A stretch of 23,691 nucleotides of DNA, taken from contig SDNV01000033.1 of assembly GCA_004524515.1 (NCBI GenBank), forward strand, positions 1 to 23,691, in the 5' to 3' direction. This document shows, one piece after another, positions 14,999-22,214 of the stretch (the first letter of the stretch is position 1; the number at the start of each line of letters is the position of its first letter). The notes beneath the pieces are model-generated. The model made no database searches, was not told the DNA's origin, and worked only from the letters and a program-made list of their open reading frames with translations. The position numbers and the translations under genes were made by a program. This stretch comes from Promethearchaeota archaeon. GTDB lineage: Archaea; Asgardarchaeota; Lokiarchaeia; Sigynarchaeales; SOKP01.

Positions 14999-16963
14999 TC
15001 AAATTTTTTTTCTAATTTTACCTTTATAATATAACTGAATGAATACTGCTAGTATTCCGCAAACTATCCAGATGGTAACATAAGCACCAATTTCTGAAAT
15101 TTTTATTTGAAACTCCGGAAATTCTATAACTTCATCAGAAATTTCATCACTATTGTCATCTTCATCTTTATTCTTGTCATCTTTCGGGGGACTTTCGGGA
15201 TTATCAATATTTTCATTCAAGCTATCATTATATTTAAAAATATAAAGAGTTGTCCACGGTGCGATATTTCCGACTAAATCTTTAGCACACACTCTTAAAT
15301 AATACGCTCCATTATTTACAGCAGGAGGATCATATACGGGTTCTTGAGTATAGGAGGATGATGTGCCGGAAGGATCACTCCCCCAATAATAATAATACCC
15401 ATCTATAGCTGTATGGGAATCAAATGCTCCATTCCACAAGAAATTAGGATCATTGACCGAATCTTGCCATACATCGCTAACTGTAGAACCATTTATTTGA
15501 GAACAAATTGTCGGATTTGAAGGATCATCGGCATCTACTAATAGTTTATAGGACCCCATAATTCCTACATTGTTATTTTCCTTAAATTCTGTGATGGTGG
15601 AATTCACATCTATTATCCAACCAATATAATACGAACCACTCGGAATATTGCTCGGGAAAATACCCAACCAATTTGATTGAGTATAATCTGTAGCATCAAT
15701 ATTGGAAATTATATCATAACCTAGAAAAAAATCGGATTCAGTTATGGTGGTATCTAAGGAGGCATAATAAGACACAGGAAACGTGCCGGTTGAAACGGTA
15801 CCTATGTTTTGAATCTCACACCACACATTAAATACGGTTATTCCCGATCCAACCGTCGTCGGGGTGAATCCCGAATGGATTTGACTTCGACTTATCATAT
15901 CAGGGCGTTGTGTCGCTGTGTTGTCCGCTGTCAACCAATTCTTTATACAGTCAAATTTAACTCGATCGATTCTTGTCCCATGATTGCTACCCGAACCATC
16001 ATCTCCATAAGCGCAAATTGTAATGATATATCGACTAATGCCATCATAAACCCATATTGGACTACCGCTCATTCCAGGAAGAGTATCCAGATAATACCAA
16101 TGATTATACTCATCAGCAATTCGACCATTCTCATAATCACAATACATATTCAATCCGCCATCTAAATCTCCAGGATAACCCGCAACATTCAAACCACCAG
16201 AATACATAGGACTATATGAATAAGACCACATAAGGTTCATCCATCCCGTTTGTTGGCCAATATTACTGTCTAAAGTAATCACAGCAAAATCATGCTGATG
16301 ATCTTGATAATCGATCCAACGATTATACGTGCGCATAGCGATTGCCCACGCATGACCATAGGGCTCACTTCCATCATCCATTCCGGGAATAACTTTGATA
16401 CTATCTGCCCAACCGCCATGAACGTGATTATATACACAATGTCCCGCAGTTAACACATGAGACTCATCAATTATAGCCCCAGATCCGATACATGTAGTTT
16501 CTCCAAATGTAATATATAGCTTTACTATACTACGCCAGGGAAATGAGGTAGTAGGTGTTACTTTTATGAGATCATCGCCGGCAGACATAGATATACCATG
16601 AATCGTAGCTTGATCATCTTTATTTCCCGAAATATTTTCTAAAAGTATAAAATTTTCAAAAGGAGATTTTTCAAATGAATTTACTCCTCTATTTCGAGAG
16701 AAATTTGAAGAAGAAAATTCGATTGATTCAAAATTTTTCAATATATTATGCTCGATTAGCTTTGAATTATATTCATATCTAAGATTGTTAGACAAATATT
16801 TGGGCTCTATATCTGTCGAAAGATTTTTTTCATGATTCCTTAGACATAAACCAGAGCTAGCTAAACCACTTATGATTAAAATAATCAAAAAAATAACTAA
16901 TCTAATCCTGAATTTTATTTTTTTTGTCTTCCTGACATTCTTATTTTTATAGTTTAAGTTCAA
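14999..16963 (-). CDS. Surface trypsin/V8-like serine protease with CARDB domain and C-terminal membrane anchor
   Basis: About 654 residues. An N-terminal hydrophobic segment (22-40) after a basic stretch is a signal peptide or anchor. Residues about 140-345 form a chymotrypsin-fold S1/V8-like protease: LTAGHC with His175, HDFAVITL with Asp225 and PGMSGSPIW with Ser299 make the triad, and Cys158 and Cys176 probably form the disulphide around the His. A CARDB-type beta-sandwich follows (about 353-475, ENNNVG near its end), then an Ig/FnIII-like domain (about 480-580), an acidic Asp/Glu/Lys linker and a C-terminal helix (about 625-645) with a basic tail. It should cleave proteins outside the cell. 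The frame opens just after a TGA, so TTG 16961-16963 is the start. The protease and CARDB region is clearly richer in G+C than its neighbours, hinting at transfer. Confidence 0.88.
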   Translation of the reverse strand: MNLNYKNKNVRKTKKIKFRIRLVIFLIILIISGLASSGLCLRNHEKNLSTDIEPKYLSNNLRYEYNSKLIEHNILKNFESIEFSSSNFSRNRGVNSFEKSPFENFILLENISGNKDDQATIHGISMSAGDDLIKVTPTTSFPWRSIVKLYITFGETTCIGSGAIIDESHVLTAGHCVYNHVHGGWADSIKVIPGMDDGSEPYGHAWAIAMRTYNRWIDYQDHQHDFAVITLDSNIGQQTGWMNLMWSYSYSPMYSGGLNVAGYPGDLDGGLNMYCDYENGRIADEYNHWYYLDTLPGMSGSPIWVYDGISRYIITICAYGDDGSGSNHGTRIDRVKFDCIKNWLTADNTATQRPDMISRSQIHSGFTPTTVGSGITVFNVWCEIQNIGTVSTGTFPVSYYASLDTTITESDFFLGYDIISNIDATDYTQSNWLGIFPSNIPSGSYYIGWIIDVNSTITEFKENNNVGIMGSYKLLVDADDPSNPTICSQINGSTVSDVWQDSVNDPNFLWNGAFDSHTAIDGYYYYWGSDPSGTSSSYTQEPVYDPPAVNNGAYYLRVCAKDLVGNIAPWTTLYIFKYNDSLNENIDNPESPPKDDKNKDEDDNSDEISDEVIEFPEFQIKISEIGAYVTIWIVCGILAVFIQLYYKGKIRKKI

Positions 16964-17055
16964 TTCTCATTTTATTACTGGTTTTTATTTTATTCTCGAA
17001 ATAGTAATAAAAACCCAACCTTTATCTCAAGATTAGAGAAAGAATAGATAATAAG

Positions 17056-17063
17056 TATATATA
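17056..17063 (-). promoter_or_regulatory. Candidate TATA box for the surface protease gene
   Basis: TATATATA about 95 bases before the TTG start, inside the spacer between the membrane-protein and protease genes. It would give a leader of some 65 bases. Weak evidence in AT-rich DNA. Confidence 0.25.
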
Positions 17064-17071
17064 CATTTAAT

Positions 17072-18703
17072 TTATATTAAATCATTTTCAAAAAACACTA
17101 TAAGATCAATAAAAATTAATCCGCAATAAAATAAGAGAAACGTGATTGAATGAAAATGATAAAATCTCAAATACCATACGTCCTTCTTTTGGTTATGCCG
17201 TCCTAATTCCTCCAAACCTTCCCATCCATAATGGCTTATAAATCCTTTCAAATCATAAAAAAAGACTTTCTTTTCTTTAAAATGTCTACAAATATCAAGA
17301 TCTTTTTTATATAGCTTTTCTTTGATATATTGAGTATCTTTAAATTCCCGATCAAAACTACCTATAAAAATATATTGATTTTTCGCTTCAGTGTCTCCAG
17401 GAGTTTGCTCCAGTGCAACATTTTGATAAAAATTTAACTCTGAATTAGTTACTTTAGTTCCTTCAGCCATAGTACCGAATAAAATAGATAAAGACTTAAT
17501 ATAAAATTTTGATGGCTCAATTTGAGTCTCGTCATCCTGAAGTTGATCTGTCCGGTATAACATAGTGATGGTATAATCCCAATCAACATCCAAATTATAA
17601 ATATTTCTGGAAAATAACGAAAGATCATCATCATTATCCGATGAATCAAGTAATTGAGCCGCTCTAATCATTCCGCATTCTTTTTCATCATTTCTCACCA
17701 AATCTTTAAATTCATTCATAGCTTTGGTAGCGATTTCTATATCTTCTTTAATGGGATAATTTTTTGATCCATATTCTATAGATTTTAAGATATTTTCTTT
17801 ATCCATATGTTTAGAGAATTCCTTTGAGGGTTCTGCATCAATACAAAAGGATTTAATATGAGGATTTGATAATAGGCTTTCATTTATAAACCAATCTCGG
17901 ATCTTACTGTAAATTATTGGAAATTCATTAGCATTATCAATATTCCCAAAAAATTCAGTATCTCCACCAATACAAAAATACAAATTAATACTATTCGCGG
18001 TTATATTTTTGTATAAATCTATATATTCATTAACCCCAACCATATTACTCCGGATTGTCGGCATAAAACCGATATTATATTTCTTACATACCTCTAAAAT
18101 TTCCGGATCATCCGGTAATTGACTTGAGCCACACCAAAATATTAATTCTGGTTCACTTTTGGGTTTTATTTCGATTGTACTTGGCACAAAAGAAATGATT
18201 GTTGAAATCCCTATACTTGTTGATAATAATAATAGAAGAATTACAACCGATTTAGTTTTTATTTTCATTAAACTTGATGATTGAGATTTTATTGAATACC
18301 TAATAATTAATAATGAAGAAATTATCATGGATACTAAAATTAATTTTAGCATAATTAATGATTTTAGCCAGATCATAGAAATAATTAATATTATACTCAA
18401 CAATACTAAGAATACTAAGGAAAAACCTATGCGAAATAGCTTCGACTGATAAGAGCAAACAATAAATAAGGTATAAATGCTGAGAATTATTATTTGTAGC
18501 ATCCAAATTGCTGTAGAATTAGCTTTTTCCATTCTGAAAAATAAAAATGAAAATATAAACTCAAACAAAAATAAAAAAATTGTAAGTTCAGATGAAATAA
18601 GCAAAAAGGAGATAATTGAAGATCTAGCTGATTTATTGAATTTAAGTTTACTTAAGAAAGCATAATAACATTGAGAAATATCAAAACGTTGTGCTCTGTA
18701 CAT
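17072..18703 (-). CDS. Polytopic membrane protein with extracellular, possibly TIM-barrel-like domain
   Basis: A 543-residue protein. The N-terminal third has about five membrane helices (near 30-56, 65-84, 92-112, 115-135 and 152-172). Residues about 185-510 form a soluble alpha/beta domain, and a last membrane helix lies near 518-540. The soluble part begins with a strand ELIFWCGSS and continues with alternating strands and helices (IGFMPTI, INLYFCIGGD, IKSFCIDAEP, YTITMLYRTD, YIFIGSFD), a rhythm like a glycosidase-type TIM barrel. Asp289 and Glu291 in CIDAEP at a strand end would be candidates for an active site. I do not recognise the family, so enzyme activity is inference. It sits between two other surface-protein genes on the same strand, with about 108-base spacers on each side. 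ATG 18701-18703 is the first start in frame. Confidence 0.7.
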   Translation of the reverse strand: MYRAQRFDISQCYYAFLSKLKFNKSARSSIISFLLISSELTIFLFLFEFIFSFLFFRMEKANSTAIWMLQIIILSIYTLFIVCSYQSKLFRIGFSLVFLVLLSIILIISMIWLKSLIMLKLILVSMIISSLLIIRYSIKSQSSSLMKIKTKSVVILLLLLSTSIGISTIISFVPSTIEIKPKSEPELIFWCGSSQLPDDPEILEVCKKYNIGFMPTIRSNMVGVNEYIDLYKNITANSINLYFCIGGDTEFFGNIDNANEFPIIYSKIRDWFINESLLSNPHIKSFCIDAEPSKEFSKHMDKENILKSIEYGSKNYPIKEDIEIATKAMNEFKDLVRNDEKECGMIRAAQLLDSSDNDDDLSLFSRNIYNLDVDWDYTITMLYRTDQLQDDETQIEPSKFYIKSLSILFGTMAEGTKVTNSELNFYQNVALEQTPGDTEAKNQYIFIGSFDREFKDTQYIKEKLYKKDLDICRHFKEKKVFFYDLKGFISHYGWEGLEELGRHNQKKDVWYLRFYHFHSITFLLFYCGLIFIDLIVFFENDLI

Positions 18704-18811
18704 ATAACTTTAAAAGTATTGTAAATGGTGAATAAAGTACAAAAATCTAAGGTTAAAATAAATATACTTTAGGGATATTTAAAAAAAAAATGTGAAATTA
18801 AGAGTATTGTT

Positions 18812-21800
18812 TTAGTATTCATGATCCATATTTGGAATAGTATCTGGTTCGATTAATTCATCTAAACTCTCGAAAAAGGATTCCATTGTAAAATTATCTG
18901 CTATTTCTGCTCTATTATCAACTGAATTTTTGATATTTCTTTCAATATGCAGTTTTTTCCCTGGTTTATAGGATTTTACTATTAGGATTAAGCTTATAAT
19001 AGTGATAATCCCAATAGCAGCGATAATTCCTATATAAAAAAGGGAATCGTTCGTATTAGAATTAGTAGAATCATCCTTGTCTTCCTCAGAATCGTTCGAA
19101 TCATCATCAGAATTATCTCCTGGATTAGGAGGAATTGGATCTTGAATAAAAGAGCGATTAACCTCAAAAAGTGTTTCGAATAAGAAAAATCCATCAGGAT
19201 GGTAATCATCCACAAAATTTACATTAAATCTATAATTACCATCCTCTTTAATAGAACAATTGTAGGTAAATTGGCTAAATTCTAAGAAGAATTGAACGCT
19301 AAAATTTTGCTCTTCTATATATGTCCCGTTTTTAAATATATCCATATATACCAATGAATTATGTGTAGGTTTAGGGCCCGAAATAGATGCATAAGAAAGA
19401 TTAACATGAAAAAAAATGCTATTACTATTGTTTACAATATGTTTTAATATATTCAATTCATATATTGTTTCAATTGTTACTGGAACTGTACCAACAACTT
19501 GGAATCCTTCATAGATATTAATAACACCTTCAACGAGAGGATAATAGGTATGATTAATCGGCACCAAAAAATTCGTTATATATAGATTATCGAACTGCTT
19601 TTCAAGATTCACAGTACCAAATGGACTTTCCTCAAACTTAACTGAAAAATCTGGACCAAAAGTATCTAGAATAATATTACAAAAAGAAACCGTTAAAGTA
19701 TTCACCGTTCCTAAGGGCATAGACCCGATATAATCACAGTCAATCTTGAGATCATCGTTTTTCGCCATCTCTGAAATCCATAAAAATAATTCTTGTTCCA
19801 TGATGTTTTTTTCTGTACTTACAAAATATTCCTTTTCTTCTTCAGAATAAAGGGTTTCAACCAAATTTTGAGTTAAATCCGTGTCAAATTCAATATTCAA
19901 ATCTAAAATTTCCGAGATTTTATAACAGAAATAAATATTTTCGATATTAGTGTAGTCTATGCTCTGGAAAATGAAATTCTTAATCTTCTGATTATCTAAA
20001 CCATAAAGATTGAGAGCTTTTAATAAGTATATCATCTGATAAGTGGTTTGTAAGATGGAATTAGTATCATCAACATATTGAGGATTATAGTATATAATCG
20101 ACGAGGTTTCTACTATGTTCGAGAGAATATATGAATATAAGGCGGCTTTATTAAAGCCGAAATTCGCAATGTCCTCCTCTCCCATACATTCTGCAATGAG
20201 CTCTAACGCTTTAATAGCAAAATAGCAATATTCTAAATATACAAAATCGTTTTGCGCGTCCAATGACAGCTTGGATTTTATCCACATATTAGGAACAAAT
20301 CCTCCATAATTAGGATAAGAAGATTCTAAGAACTGAGAATCGATAATATCTTCGGCTAAACGAGAAAGATCGTATTGGGAGTGAAAGTAACTAAGCTTAA
20401 ATATAGCTTTTAAAGTGTCCAATGCTAAAAAGGATGTTTTATGAGAATAGCGTAACCCAATTTCATTAGTTTCCGTATGATAACGATCACTAAAAAATTC
20501 TAATGGTCTGGAACGGAAATTCACATCCCATGCCCGCAATTCTGGATATAGAGAACCATAATAATCATTATTAATCCATCCATTAAAGTAATACCAATCA
20601 ATAGCCCCAGTTCTGTAATTGTAAAGATACATTATTCGCTCATATAATTTCGGGAAAAAGCTATTAAGCTCTTGAATTCTTCCATAGGTATGAAAAGCTC
20701 TTACTATCGTATGCATAAGCTCTAGACTGTAATATTGCTTTGATACTAACGAATATCCTTTAATTTGTTTAAAATTTTCTTCAATATTATCAAATATCAC
20801 GGTTTCATCATTGTAGTAGTTATAGAGATGCGAAATCTCTCCAGTTTCCCTTAATGCCCGAATTACTTGGAAGGTATCAATAAGCTCATAAAGATTGTAT
20901 GCCGTGGTACTATTCCAAAGACCCAATGGATTGCGATTATTAAAAATAAAAGCAATAACCCACTCTCGCTCGTAATATATATATCCGGTTAAATCAGCTA
21001 ATTGAAGTCCAAAAGCGGCACCGATAATATCAAAGTCATCTTCATTTGCTAAATTATTTCCCATTTTGAAGTAAAATAATTGAGCATTATATAATCTCTC
21101 TAAATACACACGGAACGCGCCCATATTAATGGTATTAATTAATCCCAATATATCTAAGGTTTTGATACAGAGGTAGGCGGACCATAGAGTCGGGTCATAA
21201 GGATAAATAGTGGGAAAGGGTGCTTCACTATTGTCAAAGCCTCCAAAATTTGTATCGGAAGGATTGGCATATTGCAGGGCTTGAATGAAATTAACTAATG
21301 AGTCTAATTCTATTAGATGTGAATTGAAATCATCTCCCAGCGTTTCTAAGGCTAAAATTGCGTAATAGCTGTTATCCATCGTCGAATATTTAAATTCTTC
21401 ACATAAATCAATACTATACTTCTGTCCAATAAATCCTCCGGTCTCTGGATTATAGCAATCCCACATAAACTGTACCATTTTCGAGATGTCAATAGTACCC
21501 GAATCAAGCCTCCCCAGAATATCCAAGCTTAAAACCGCATAACAATTCACTTGAAGTAAACTTGTGAGAGGGTAATAATTCGCACGAAAATCAGTATTTA
21601 AGTAGCGTTTAGCGTAGTTATCCATGAATAAATTTGAAGTTTCATTATAGCAAGACATTATATAATTGAAAATAGCAGTCTGGTTGACTTCTTCGAGTTT
21701 TCCTATGCTGTCAATGATGCTTAACGCATAATAAGTGGCTTGCAGGGAAGATTCATAGATCTGTGGAAAATACCTTATAGACGAAATCTGGTCGATTTTA

Positions 21801-22012
21801 GAATCAAATATCGATTCCAAATCATTATAATTACTAGTTTGCGAAAGCTTAGGGTAATCCTCTGTTTTCTCTAGGAGATAATACTCTTTATCTTCTTCTT
21901 TACTTTCCTCATCAATAATTGTCATATTCGCAGTGATTTGGAATGCCAAAACAACGCTGAACAAAAATAAAATTATAAAAAAGAATGGTTTGATATATAT
22001 ACGTAAATTCAT
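18812..22012 (-). CDS. Giant surface protein with alpha/alpha-toroid (prenyltransferase/terpene cyclase-like) repeats, C-terminal anchor and cytoplasmic tail
   Basis: A 1066-residue protein. A signal peptide or anchor occupies about residues 5-25. From about 60 to 740 there are roughly ten helical-hairpin repeats of the prenyltransferase/squalene cyclase type, with the recurrent pattern Y-A-xx-xLexLG and GGF turns (for example CYAVLSLDILG, PETGGFIG, YYAILALETLG, TNFGGFD, YPNYGGFV). Acidic DxDD or DCTAE cyclase motifs are not seen, so binding rather than catalysis is likely, as in other secreted toroid proteins. A beta-rich region (about 790-955), an acidic Asp/Ser/Asn linker, one membrane helix (about 991-1012) and a 54-residue acidic cytoplasmic tail follow. 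The toroid would face outward. The AGGT before the ATG may be a weak ribosome binding site. Confidence 0.8.
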   Translation of the reverse strand: MNLRIYIKPFFFIILFLFSVVLAFQITANMTIIDEESKEEDKEYYLLEKTEDYPKLSQTSNYNDLESIFDSKIDQISSIRYFPQIYESSLQATYYALSIIDSIGKLEEVNQTAIFNYIMSCYNETSNLFMDNYAKRYLNTDFRANYYPLTSLLQVNCYAVLSLDILGRLDSGTIDISKMVQFMWDCYNPETGGFIGQKYSIDLCEEFKYSTMDNSYYAILALETLGDDFNSHLIELDSLVNFIQALQYANPSDTNFGGFDNSEAPFPTIYPYDPTLWSAYLCIKTLDILGLINTINMGAFRVYLERLYNAQLFYFKMGNNLANEDDFDIIGAAFGLQLADLTGYIYYEREWVIAFIFNNRNPLGLWNSTTAYNLYELIDTFQVIRALRETGEISHLYNYYNDETVIFDNIEENFKQIKGYSLVSKQYYSLELMHTIVRAFHTYGRIQELNSFFPKLYERIMYLYNYRTGAIDWYYFNGWINNDYYGSLYPELRAWDVNFRSRPLEFFSDRYHTETNEIGLRYSHKTSFLALDTLKAIFKLSYFHSQYDLSRLAEDIIDSQFLESSYPNYGGFVPNMWIKSKLSLDAQNDFVYLEYCYFAIKALELIAECMGEEDIANFGFNKAALYSYILSNIVETSSIIYYNPQYVDDTNSILQTTYQMIYLLKALNLYGLDNQKIKNFIFQSIDYTNIENIYFCYKISEILDLNIEFDTDLTQNLVETLYSEEEKEYFVSTEKNIMEQELFLWISEMAKNDDLKIDCDYIGSMPLGTVNTLTVSFCNIILDTFGPDFSVKFEESPFGTVNLEKQFDNLYITNFLVPINHTYYPLVEGVINIYEGFQVVGTVPVTIETIYELNILKHIVNNSNSIFFHVNLSYASISGPKPTHNSLVYMDIFKNGTYIEEQNFSVQFFLEFSQFTYNCSIKEDGNYRFNVNFVDDYHPDGFFLFETLFEVNRSFIQDPIPPNPGDNSDDDSNDSEEDKDDSTNSNTNDSLFYIGIIAAIGIITIISLILIVKSYKPGKKLHIERNIKNSVDNRAEIADNFTMESFFESLDELIEPDTIPNMDHEY

Positions 22013-22060
22013 GAAAGATACCTAATTTGGTTAATGTTTGAAACACAGTACTTTTGTTTC

Positions 22061-22068
22061 TATTTAAA
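22061..22068 (-). promoter_or_regulatory. Candidate TATA box for the toroid surface protein
   Basis: On the minus strand TTTAAATA, the classic archaeal TATA form, lies about 50 bases before the ATG at 22012, giving an expected leader near 25 bases. The surface-gene cluster may be transcribed from here. Confidence 0.4.
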
Positions 22069-22214
22069 GAAAAAAGAAGGAGAGAATCAATTTGAAAAAT
22101 TTTTTAAAAATTAAATTATCATAGACTTTGATTTTTTCTTTAAATAAGGGTAAATCAAGTATTTTTTAATCTCACCAATAAAAATTTCTTGATAAACGGA
22201 AAAATCGATATAAA

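Noticed and set aside
15809..16165. 118-codon plus-strand open frame antisense to the surface protease
   Set aside because: The minus-strand frame contains a complete catalytic triad, so this is a shadow open frame.
18477..18665. Plus-strand open frame inside the polytopic membrane protein gene
   Set aside because: Shadow of the minus-strand coding sequence; its Lys/Ile/Asn-rich translation has no family features.
18812..22012. Terpene cyclase or protein prenyltransferase enzyme
   Set aside because: Repeats have the right helical pattern, but the acidic cyclase motifs are missing and the protein is secreted and membrane-anchored.
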